Shown here: positions 1-6,515 of the stretch, in pieces
Numbering within the stretch: position 1 is the stretch's first letter
How the letters are laid out: every line of letters starts with the position of its first letter
DNA from: Prevotella sp. UBA4341
GTDB taxonomy: Bacteria; Bacteroidota; Bacteroidia; Bacteroidales; Bacteroidaceae
Assembly: GCA_002393705.1 (NCBI GenBank)
Contig: DGTH01000115.1
Coordinates: 1 to 29,026, forward strand
DNA length: 29,026 bases
Direction of reading: 5' to 3'
Made by a program: the position numbers and the translations under genes
Notes under the pieces: generated by a model
The model's input: only the letters and a program-made list of their open reading frames with translations
Told to the model about the DNA's origin: nothing
Database searches by the model: none

Positions 1-793
1 CGTGGTCGAGCCAGCCTGCATCCACAGCAGCACGGCTTCCACCTACCTCGCCATGCAGCACCTTAGCCAACTGGAACAGCATGTCGAAGTTCTCCTTCGA
101 GCCCATACCATAGCCACCAGCCACCACGATGGGCGAACCTTTCAGGTTGTGCTTGGCAGCCTCCACGTGGTGGTCGAGCACTTTCACAACGAAAGCCTCG
201 GGGCTTACATACTTGCTAACCTCAGGATATACAACCTCCTTCTTGCAGTCACCCTCATAGACGGCCTTCTGCATCACGCCAGAACGGACGGTAGCCATCT
301 GGGGACGGTGCTCAGGATTCACAATCGTTGCCACGATGTTACCACCGAAGGCAGGACGAATCTGATAGAGCAGGTTGTGGAATACCTTATTATTCTTCTT
401 GTCCTCGAAATCACCAATCTCCAGCTCTGTGCAGTCGGCTGTCAGACCGGAAGTCAGCGAAGAACTTACGCGTGGACCGAGGTCACGACCAATCACCGTG
501 GCACCCATCAGACAAATCTGAGGCTCTTCTTCCTTAAAGAGGTTCACCAGAATATCGGTATGGGGAGCTGAGGTGTAGGGGAACAAGTCGGGAGCGTCGA
601 ACACAAACAGTTTATCGACACCGTAGGGCAGAATCTGGTCTTCCACCTTGCCCTTGATGCCAGTACCGGCCACGACGGCGTGGAGTTCAACCTTCAGTTC
701 ATTGGCGAGCTTGCGACCCTTGGTCAGCAGCTCCTGAGATACTTCCTGTACCTGAGTACCTTCTATCTCGCAATATACAAATACGTTATTCAT
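1..793 (-). CDS. etfA: Electron transfer flavoprotein alpha subunit (partial, C-terminus cut by window edge)
   Basis: Reading leftward from the ATG at 793, the protein begins MNNVFVYCEIEGTQVQEVSQ and stays open to the window edge (264 codons). EtfA pairs with EtfB, carries FAD, and passes electrons from acyl-CoA or similar dehydrogenases to the membrane chain or a bifurcating partner. Visible family features are the N-terminal EtfA/B-like nucleotide-binding domain, the middle stretch IGRDLGPRVSSSLTSGLTAD, and the start of the FAD-binding C-terminal domain (GGYGMGSKENFDML). About 75-80 C-terminal residues of a normal EtfA lie outside the window. It is the second gene of an etfB-etfA operon, with a 147-bp gap full of 7-base repeats between the two. 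Family identity is secure; the physiological dehydrogenase partner is not visible. Confidence 0.93.
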   Translation of the reverse strand, partial: MNNVFVYCEIEGTQVQEVSQELLTKGRKLANELKVELHAVVAGTGIKGKVEDQILPYGVDKLFVFDAPDLFPYTSAPHTDILVNLFKEEEPQICLMGATVIGRDLGPRVSSSLTSGLTADCTELEIGDFEDKKNNKVFHNLLYQIRPAFGGNIVATIVNPEHRPQMATVRSGVMQKAVYEGDCKKEVVYPEVSKYVSPEAFVVKVLDHHVEAAKHNLKGSPIVVAGGYGMGSKENFDMLFQLAKVLHGEVGGSRAAVDAGWLDH

Positions 794-800
794 AACTTTT

Positions 801-940
801 GAATGAAGAATGAAGAATGAAGAATGAAGAATTTGCTACCGCTCTTCTGACGTTCTGTCCTTTTGTTGAACCTGCATTACCTGTTTGCCCGTTTTGTTGG
901 GCGGCAGCAAATTCTTCATTCTTAATTCTTAATTCTTAAT
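801..940. repeat. Heptamer repeat element filling the etfB-etfA gap
   Basis: The gap holds GAATGAA repeated about 4.5 times at 801-832 and ATTCTTA-type heptamers about four times at 911-940, arranged as inverted arms. Just inside the arms, AATTTGCTACCGC (831-843) is mirrored by GCGGCAGCAAATT (901-913), with one mismatch. The core between them (about 844-900) has no convincing gene. The layout (7-base arms, core, inverted 7-base arms) matches the elements inside dnaG and the helicase gene. The RNA could fold into a long hairpin between the two etf coding regions. Confidence 0.8.
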
Positions 941-1813
941 TTATCCAATGATTTTTTCGTCCAACAATTCTTTGATCATTCCCTCGATGTCAGCATCAGA
1001 AGCCGTCAAAGTCTTCGACTCCTTAGCCTGGAACACGATGTTCTTGATGGCCTTCACCTTCGTGGGCGAGCCAGAGAGACCACACTGGTTCACGTCGCCA
1101 TTCACGTCGGCAACACTCCACTGGTTGAGCGTCAGATAGGGACGCTCCTCATAGAGGTTGTCGTAGGCCGTTCCCTCGGCCGGACGCTCCATGGGGCAGG
1201 TGGCACGCTTGTACTTCATCACCAGCTTGGCATTCTGCGGGCGGCAGGGGGCTGCGCTTCCGTTCACGGTGATCACTACGGGCAGGGGAGCCTCTACGGT
1301 CTCCACACCGCCGTCGATGACGCGGCGGACGGTGGCAATGCCATCGTTTACTGAACAGACCTCCTCGGCGTATGTCACCTGGTTCAGACCTAACTTCTGA
1401 GCCACCTGCGGACCTACCTGAGCGGTGTCGCCGTCGATAGCCTGGCGGCCACCAATGACGATATCGACGTCACCAATCTTTTTGATAGCAGTAGCCAGAG
1501 CATAGCTTGTAGCCAGCGTGTCAGCACCGGCAAACAGTCGGTCGGTCAGCAGCCAGCCAGTGTCAGCGCCGCGATACAGTCCCTGGCGGATAATCTCACC
1601 AGCACGTGGAGGACCCATCGTGAGGATTCCTACAGTAGAGCCCGGGTGCTGCTCCTTCAAACGGAGCGCCTGTTCCAGAGCATTCAAATCTTCGGGGTTG
1701 AAGATTGCAGGTAGGGCAGCGCGGTTGACCGTTCCTTCGGCCGTCATGGCATCCTTACCCACATTACGGGTGTCTGGCACTTGCTTGGCCAGCACAACAA
1801 TCTTTAAAGCCAT
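941..1813 (-). CDS. etfB: Electron transfer flavoprotein beta subunit
   Basis: The protein has 290 residues and starts MALKIVVLAKQVPDTRNVGK at the ATG at 1813. The open frame extends further upstream to 1921, but that part overlaps the promoter and does not look like EtfB. EtfB binds AMP structurally and forms the heterodimer with EtfA. Family features are NPEDLNALEQALRLKE near residue 40, GADTLATSYALATAIKK near residue 95, the IGGRQAIDGDTAQVGP block, and EAPLPVVITV. Length is slightly above the usual 250-265 residues. It is the first gene of the operon; etfA follows on the same strand after a repeat-filled gap, and a good promoter lies 46-77 bp upstream. Confidence 0.95.
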   Translation of the reverse strand: MALKIVVLAKQVPDTRNVGKDAMTAEGTVNRAALPAIFNPEDLNALEQALRLKEQHPGSTVGILTMGPPRAGEIIRQGLYRGADTGWLLTDRLFAGADTLATSYALATAIKKIGDVDIVIGGRQAIDGDTAQVGPQVAQKLGLNQVTYAEEVCSVNDGIATVRRVIDGGVETVEAPLPVVITVNGSAAPCRPQNAKLVMKYKRATCPMERPAEGTAYDNLYEERPYLTLNQWSVADVNGDVNQCGLSGSPTKVKAIKNIVFQAKESKTLTASDADIEGMIKELLDEKIIG

Positions 1814-1858
1814 ATTATATAAATAATGTGTATAATAATGAAATTTCAAAATCGGCTG

Positions 1859-1890
1859 CAAAATTACACTTTTTTGCGCACACAGCCAAA
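1859..1890 (-). promoter_or_regulatory. Bacteroidetes-type promoter of etfBA
   Basis: On the minus strand, TTTG (1890-1887) is followed after 20 bp by TAATTTTG (1866-1859), matching the Bacteroidetes sigma consensus TTTG-N19/20-TAnnTTTG. The start of transcription would be near 1853, giving a leader of about 40 bases before the etfB ATG. Confidence 0.75.
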
Positions 1891-1894
1891 TTAA

Positions 1895-1941
1895 TTGCAC
1901 AAAAACGACCGATACGTGCACATTTCGGTCGTTTTGTGCAA
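1895..1941 (-). terminator. Long stem-loop between cotH-like gene and etfB; probable terminator
   Basis: TTGCACAAAAACGACCGA (1895-1912) is mirrored by TCGGTCGTTTTGTGCAA (1925-1941): a 17-bp stem with one bulged A and a 12-base loop that contains the palindrome GTGCAC. It starts 16 bp after the stop of the leftward cotH-like gene and ends 5 bp upstream of the etfB -33 box. In the leftward direction it is followed by TTAATTT rather than a clean T-run, so it could instead be an operator for etfB. Confidence 0.6.
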
Positions 1942-1956
1942 TAGCGGAAGCCCCAT

Positions 1957-4341
1957 TTAGTCGATAACGACTTTCTTCCCGCCTACAATGTATATTCCTT
2001 TCCGGGTGGGTGAAGTGCTCAACTTCCGGCCATCGAGGGTGTAATAACTGTTGGGTGAGGGGTAAGGGGTGATGGCGGGAGTGGCAATACCTGTTGCGTC
2101 AGCCAGCACGGCATCGATGGTAAGCGACGTGCAGGCCGGCATGCTGAAGGTGTAGCTGTCGCCCTCAACGTCCTGTTCGGTCACAACGCCTTGAGTGCTC
2201 ACTTGTCTGACGTGCCATTTCACCACCCGTTTACCGTCAGCAGGCTCGCCCTTCAGCGTCACAGTCCGGCCTTCAAAGAACTTTCCGTTGAAGATTCCCT
2301 TCGTCAGTTTGATGCCATTGATGCTGATGCTCACCTTCTTCAGGTCGTCATCCGCCAGCTGGGTGTTGACCTTCATCGAGCGCAACAGTCCCAACTGGTA
2401 GTAGTTTCTCAGGTGGTCATACACGTAGCCCGTACGCTGAGCAAGCCACGTACGGCTACTGGTCAGCACCTGGCTGTAGTCTGGCCACCACGGGTTGTAG
2501 AGCGAACGGTGAAACTTATACTCCGTCTTAATCATTTCGTACATGGGGTCCCAAATGGCGCGCACGCCCTGTTCGTTAAGAAAATCGCCCATGTAGATGG
2601 CAAAGCGGTCCAGAAATTCGCGCTTCAGGTCGGGGTCTTCCATCATGCGGCGGAAGAGTCGGGTGTGCTCCCAGCCGTTAGCCCAGCTGCAATTATAGTT
2701 GTCATAGCCGTACTCGTTCACCCAGGCTATGGTGTTGTAGCTGGCTTTTGTGTCGTAAAGTCCCAGTCCGAAGTCGGTGTCTTTGGCTATCCAGCGCCAC
2801 CTGCCTGTAGAGGTTCTGGGCCGCCACATGACGATGTTGTTGCCCGGAAAGTCCTTGTTGTCGAAGTACAGGTTCAGAATCATCAGGTTAAAGAACTCCT
2901 CCCAGTCCATCCACTTGGCGTATTCCTGCAGCGTGTGACCGTGTTCGGCGTAGAACGCCTTAAACTGCTCGTAGTTGTCCCACGTTCCTTCCTTCAGCTC
3001 GTTCCAGTTTTCAATCAAGTCCAGGTCTTCCAGCCCGTCGTAGTGGGTGTAGATGTTATCCTCATTAGAGCGTTCACGTATGTTGAGAATGCCCTTATAC
3101 GTTCCGTTGATGTAGATGATGGCCGGTCGCCACGCCTGCCAGTCCAGGTCGGTGTGTTCTCCCATGGCCCGTTGCATGATGCCGTCGCGCTGGTACAGGT
3201 AGTCGAAATCGTTGCCCGAGTTGCGCAGCACGAGCGACTTGAACTCGGTAGCTCCAGGCCTCTGGTCAGGAAAGAATTCATACTCGAAGCGCTTCGTACC
3301 AAAACGTTTGTGAGCATAGATGGCCAGCGACTTCAGCGGGTTCGTCCTTGTGGCACCACCCTGTACGCGCGTCTCGCAGAGTTGGTTCAGCGAGCTCTTA
3401 CTGCCGGCACCCTCAAAGTATTCGAAGTTGATGGGTCGCCGCCAGTCCTGAAAGTAGTTTTGCGTGCGGTCGTCGTCGGCCTTGCTCGTGTTCTTGTAGA
3501 AGATGCCTATCTGCTGGTCGTTCAGGTTACGGTTGTCGGTGACAATGCTGATGACGGGCAGCGTCAGCTCGCGGGTAGTAGGGAAGAAGATGTAGCTGTG
3601 CACGGTTGAGCGTGGCGACAGGTAACCCTCGCAGAACAGCCTGGCCCGAATGACTGTATTCGAGTTGATGGTTATGGTGTTGCCCGGCGTAAACTGTCGT
3701 CCGGTCTCCACGGGTTCAGAGCCGTTGGTGGTATAGCAGATGACCGTGCCCTCAGGTGCGTCGGCAGGCAGGCTGATGCTCAGCTGCAGGCTCTGTCCCT
3801 GTTTTACCACGCAGCCTTTCTGGCTGAATACGGGCTCACCCAGCAGTTTCTCACCCACCCCCGCACTATTGGCGGCTCCGGGCGACGGCTTGAGCTGGTA
3901 GCCCCACGTTGAGGCCCCATCGGCAGAACGTCCGTAGGCGATGTTGGGTGCCGGCTGCTTCTTCAGACCACTGATGTAGTCAACGGGCGTCGTGCCCTGA
4001 AACAGGTGTACCTCGGCGTTCTTGCCCGACTCTAAGCGGAAGTCGGTGTGCAGCCCGGTGGCCTCCTTGTCGCAATATATAATAATGTAGTGCTTCGGTG
4101 CTATCATCTGGCTGGGCAACTGCCATGCCGCAGCAGCGTCGTCAGTCTCGCCCAGACGATATTGCCCCAAGTCAAGGGCCGTCGTTCCGCTGTTGTATAA
4201 CTCTACCCACGAGTCAGGATACTGGTTCATGTCGTCCATGATGCAGTCAATGTTCGACTGCATGATTTCGTTTATTACCAGTTGTGCGTGTAGGCTCAGC
4301 ACTGTGCAGGCCAGTAGCAAGGTCAGGAGTTTTTTCTTCAT
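1957..4341 (-). CDS. Secreted CotH-kinase-family protein with lamin-tail domain
   Basis: The protein has 794 residues and an N-terminal signal peptide (MKKKLLTLLLACTVLSLHAQ). Residues about 20-150 look like a lamin-tail domain (LVINEIMQSN, SWVELYNSG, LGQYRLGE). Residues about 170-250 look like the small beta domain often found before CotH (GTVICYTTNGSEP). Residues about 260-620 are CotH-like (LPVISIVTD, RVQGGATRT, LRNSGNDFDYLYQRDGIMQR, INGTYKGILNIRERSNEDNI), with the likely metal-binding motif WRWIAKDTDFGLG. The end (YYTLDGRKL, RKGIYIVGGKKVV) resembles the C-terminal tail common on exported Prevotella proteins. CotH proteins are atypical kinases of secreted proteins; the substrate here is unknown. 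Heptamer repeats sit in frame near the C-terminus. It is a single-gene unit divergent from dnaG. Confidence 0.85.
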   Translation of the reverse strand: MKKKLLTLLLACTVLSLHAQLVINEIMQSNIDCIMDDMNQYPDSWVELYNSGTTALDLGQYRLGETDDAAAAWQLPSQMIAPKHYIIIYCDKEATGLHTDFRLESGKNAEVHLFQGTTPVDYISGLKKQPAPNIAYGRSADGASTWGYQLKPSPGAANSAGVGEKLLGEPVFSQKGCVVKQGQSLQLSISLPADAPEGTVICYTTNGSEPVETGRQFTPGNTITINSNTVIRARLFCEGYLSPRSTVHSYIFFPTTRELTLPVISIVTDNRNLNDQQIGIFYKNTSKADDDRTQNYFQDWRRPINFEYFEGAGSKSSLNQLCETRVQGGATRTNPLKSLAIYAHKRFGTKRFEYEFFPDQRPGATEFKSLVLRNSGNDFDYLYQRDGIMQRAMGEHTDLDWQAWRPAIIYINGTYKGILNIRERSNEDNIYTHYDGLEDLDLIENWNELKEGTWDNYEQFKAFYAEHGHTLQEYAKWMDWEEFFNLMILNLYFDNKDFPGNNIVMWRPRTSTGRWRWIAKDTDFGLGLYDTKASYNTIAWVNEYGYDNYNCSWANGWEHTRLFRRMMEDPDLKREFLDRFAIYMGDFLNEQGVRAIWDPMYEMIKTEYKFHRSLYNPWWPDYSQVLTSSRTWLAQRTGYVYDHLRNYYQLGLLRSMKVNTQLADDDLKKVSISINGIKLTKGIFNGKFFEGRTVTLKGEPADGKRVVKWHVRQVSTQGVVTEQDVEGDSYTFSMPACTSLTIDAVLADATGIATPAITPYPSPNSYYTLDGRKLSTSPTRKGIYIVGGKKVVID
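2053..2073 (-). repeat. Three heptamers in frame near the C-terminus of the CotH-like gene
   Basis: GGGTGAG, GGGTAAG and GGGTGAT lie in tandem. Read on the coding strand they give ITPYPSPNS, just before the conserved YYTLDGRKL tail, so they form part of the linker between the last domain and the tail. Confidence 0.6.
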
Positions 4342-4371
4342 TTCTACGGTTCGTTAATGGTATTTCGGCGG

Positions 4372-4379
4372 CAAAGATA
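4372..4379 (-). promoter_or_regulatory. -7 box of the CotH-like gene
   Basis: TATCTTTG on the minus strand (4379-4372) matches TAnnTTTG, about 30 bp upstream of the ATG. No TTTG is found at the expected -33 position, which instead falls in AATTATG heptamers (4385-4412). Confidence 0.55.
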
Positions 4380-4384
4380 TAAAT

Positions 4385-4412
4385 AATTATGAATTATGAA
4401 TTATGGATTATG
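4385..4412. repeat. AATTATG heptamer repeat between divergent promoters
   Basis: There are three exact AATTATG units (4385-4405) and one GATTATG. The repeat separates the -7 boxes of the CotH-like gene (left) and dnaG (right) and occupies the -33 zone of both. A very similar array is found at 9650-9684. Confidence 0.85.
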
Positions 4413-4421
4413 TTTTTTTTG

Positions 4422-4429
4422 TATCTTTG
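4422..4429 (+). promoter_or_regulatory. -7 box of dnaG, giving a leaderless or near-leaderless mRNA
   Basis: TATCTTTG ends only 4 bp before the ATG at 4434. With the usual spacing, transcription would begin at or inside the start codon. That would suggest a leaderless message, unless a second upstream promoter exists. The -33 zone is again heptamer repeat. Confidence 0.5.
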
Positions 4430-4433
4430 CACC

Positions 4434-6449
4434 ATGATTGACCGAGCGACCGTAGATAAGATTATGGATGCCACCAACATTGTCGATGTGGTGGGCGAGT
4501 TTGTCACCCTGCGTAAAGCGGGCGTCAACTACAAGGGTCTTTGTCCGTTTCATGACGACACCACCCCTTCGTTCATGGTGTCGCCGACGAAGCAAATCTG
4601 CAAGTGCTTTGCCTGCGGTAAGGGTGGCACAGCCGTCTCTTTCCTCATGGAGCACGAACAGATTACCTACACCGAGGCGCTGCGCTGGCTGGCCCGCAAG
4701 TACAACATCGAGGTAGAGGAGCGCGAGATGACCGACGAGGAGCGCCGTCAGCAGTCGGAGCGCGAGTCCATGCTCGTAGTCAACGAGTGGGCGGCCAACT
4801 ACTTCCACGACGTGCTGAAGAACGACCCCGACGGTGTGACCATCGGCCGCCAGTACTTCCGTAGCCGTGGCATTCGTGACGACATCATTGAGAAGTTCCG
4901 TCTGGGCTTCTGCCCCAAGCGGCGCGACGCTACCTTCGCAGCCGCCATGGCAAAGGGCTACCAGCCCGAATTTCTTGTCAAGACCGGTCTCTGCTTCGAG
5001 CCAACGCCCAACACCCAACGCCCAACGCCCAACACCCAACACCCAACACCCAACACCCAGCAACTCCGCGACCGTTTCTCCGGCCGTGCCATGTTTCCGT
5101 GGTTCAACGTCAGCGGCAAGGTGGTGGCCTTCGGCGGACGTGTGCTCGACTCCCGTACCAAGGGCGTGCAGCAGAAGTACGTCAACTCGCCTGACTCCGA
5201 GATTTACCATAAGGAACGCGAACTCTATGGCATCTTCCAAGCTAAGCACGCCATAGCCAAGCAAGACTGCGTCTATATGGTCGAGGGCTATACGGACGTT
5301 ATTGCCATGCACCAGTGCGGACTGGAGAACGTCGTGGCCAACTCCGGCACGTCACTCTCCGTCTATCAGATTCGCCTGCTGCATCGCTTTACCCAGAACA
5401 TCGTGCTGCTCTACGATGGCGACGAGGCCGGTATCCACGCCGCCATGCGCGGTACCGACATGTTGCTCCACGAGGGCATGAACATCAAGGTGCTGCTACT
5501 GCCCGACGGCGACGACCCTGACTCCTTCAGCCGCAAGCATAGTGCCGAGGAGTTTCGGGCCTACATCGAGGAGCATCAGACCGACTTCATACAGTTTAAG
5601 ACCGACCTCATGTTGCGCGGAGTCACCGACCCGGTAAAGCGTTCAGAGGCCATCAGCAACATCGTTAAGAGCATCAGCGTCATACCCGACCGCATCAAGC
5701 GCGACGCCTACCTGCACGACTGCGCCCAGCGCGTAGGTGCCAATGAAAGAACGCTGCTCGCTTCGCTGAACAACTTTGTCCGGGAGGCAAGAGAGGATTC
5801 TTCGAGGCACGAGGTACGAGGTACGGGGTACGAGAATTCTTCGGAGGCAGAAGAGGGCGTGCAAGGTAATCTCGAACCTCGAACCTCGAACCTCGAACCT
5901 CGAAACGCCTCCGCTTCCTCCGAGCCCGAGCGGCTACTCATTCAGATGGTAATACGCCACGGCGACGAGGTGGCCATCGACGGGGTGGAGACGGCCGACG
6001 GTCAGACCATCAGCCTCACCGTGGCACAATTCATAGACTACAACCTCTCGCAGGATGAACTTCAGTTCTCGGACCCGCGCTTCCAGCAGATGCTCACGGA
6101 GGCTGTTGAGCACAGCGGCGAGCCCGACTTCAAGGCCGAAAGCTACTTTCTGCGCCACCCCGACCCGGAACTGAGCCAGCTGGCCTCCGACCTGGCCATT
6201 AGCCGCTACCAGCTCAGCAAGAGCATGCAAGTGCCCGAACGCAACGGTGACCTCGAGCGCAAAGTGAGCCACCTTCTGCTCGACTTCCGCCTGACTCGTG
6301 TCACGGCCAGGCTCGTCCAGCTCAAGCAGCAGTTGCGCGAGGCAGGCTCCGACACTACAAGCTCCACCCCCATTCTCCGGCAGATTATGCAGACACAGGA
6401 ACTGCGCAACGTCCTGGCCCGCCAGTTAGGCAATGACATCATTACTTGA
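4434..6449 (+). CDS. dnaG: DNA primase with two repeat-derived insertions
   Basis: The protein has 671 residues and starts MIDRATVDKIMDATNIVDVV at 4434. An upstream in-frame ATG at 4389 lies in the AATTATG repeat and is not used for homology. DnaG makes RNA primers at the replication fork. The zinc finger is C37-x2-H40...C58-x2-C61 (CPFHDDTTPSF, CKCFACGKGG). The Toprim core has E284 (MVEGYTDVIAMHQ) and D328/D330 (LLYDGDEAG). The C-terminal third, with the helicase-binding region, is divergent. Two low-complexity blocks are coded by tandem heptamers: residues about 190-209 (PTPNTQ repeats), inserted just before the conserved RDRFSGRAMFPWFN, and about 452-498, between the polymerase core and the C-terminal domain. 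Both keep the frame, and the catalytic motifs are intact, so the gene is probably functional. Confidence 0.95.
   Translation: MIDRATVDKIMDATNIVDVVGEFVTLRKAGVNYKGLCPFHDDTTPSFMVSPTKQICKCFACGKGGTAVSFLMEHEQITYTEALRWLARKYNIEVEEREMTDEERRQQSERESMLVVNEWAANYFHDVLKNDPDGVTIGRQYFRSRGIRDDIIEKFRLGFCPKRRDATFAAAMAKGYQPEFLVKTGLCFEPTPNTQRPTPNTQHPTPNTQQLRDRFSGRAMFPWFNVSGKVVAFGGRVLDSRTKGVQQKYVNSPDSEIYHKERELYGIFQAKHAIAKQDCVYMVEGYTDVIAMHQCGLENVVANSGTSLSVYQIRLLHRFTQNIVLLYDGDEAGIHAAMRGTDMLLHEGMNIKVLLLPDGDDPDSFSRKHSAEEFRAYIEEHQTDFIQFKTDLMLRGVTDPVKRSEAISNIVKSISVIPDRIKRDAYLHDCAQRVGANERTLLASLNNFVREAREDSSRHEVRGTGYENSSEAEEGVQGNLEPRTSNLEPRNASASSEPERLLIQMVIRHGDEVAIDGVETADGQTISLTVAQFIDYNLSQDELQFSDPRFQQMLTEAVEHSGEPDFKAESYFLRHPDPELSQLASDLAISRYQLSKSMQVPERNGDLERKVSHLLLDFRLTRVTARLVQLKQQLREAGSDTTSSTPILRQIMQTQELRNVLARQLGNDIIT
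5001..5060 (+). repeat. CCAACRC heptamer array inside dnaG
   Basis: Eight consecutive heptamers of the form CCAACGC or CCAACAC, plus a partial unit. Three heptamers make 21 bases, so the peptide repeats every seven residues (PTPNTQR, PTPNTQH, PTPNTQQ). The array is in frame and sits between two conserved primase blocks. Confidence 0.9.
5803..5905 (+). repeat. Palindromic heptamer element inside dnaG
   Basis: The left arm has CGAGGCA, CGAGGTA twice and CGGGGTA (5803-5830). The core runs from about 5835 to 5870. The right arm has CTCGAAC four times and CTCGAAA (5871-5905). The arms are inverted relative to each other, so the RNA can fold back. The core GAGGCAGAAGAG...GTAAT (5844-5870) is shared with the element in the helicase gene at 10718-10744. 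The coded peptide includes SSEAEEGVQGNLEPRTSN. Confidence 0.88.
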
Positions 6450-6507
6450 TTTTCGATTTACGGATTTTCGATTTACGGATTTTTGATTGACGGATTTTCG
6501 ATTGACC
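6448..6507 (+). repeat. Four 15-bp repeats between dnaG and cls
   Basis: GATTTTCGATTTACG occurs twice exactly, then twice with small changes (6448, 6463, 6478, 6493). The array starts inside the dnaG stop codon and ends 8 bp before the cls ATG. Each unit is two related halves of 7 and 8 bases. It takes up nearly the whole intergenic gap, including the place for a ribosome-binding site. Confidence 0.85.
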
Positions 6508-6515
6508 ATTTTAGC

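Noticed and set aside
2..571. Long rightward open frame over etfA
   Set aside because: It is antisense to a clear EtfA sequence, lacks any family feature and arises from codon bias on the opposite strand.
2191..3609. 472-codon rightward frame inside the CotH-like gene
   Set aside because: The leftward frame has a signal peptide and recognisable domains; the rightward one has biased, domain-free composition typical of a shadow frame.
5001..5060. CRISPR-like look of the repeated CCAACRC segment
   Set aside because: The repeats are contiguous with no spacers, and they are translated within dnaG.
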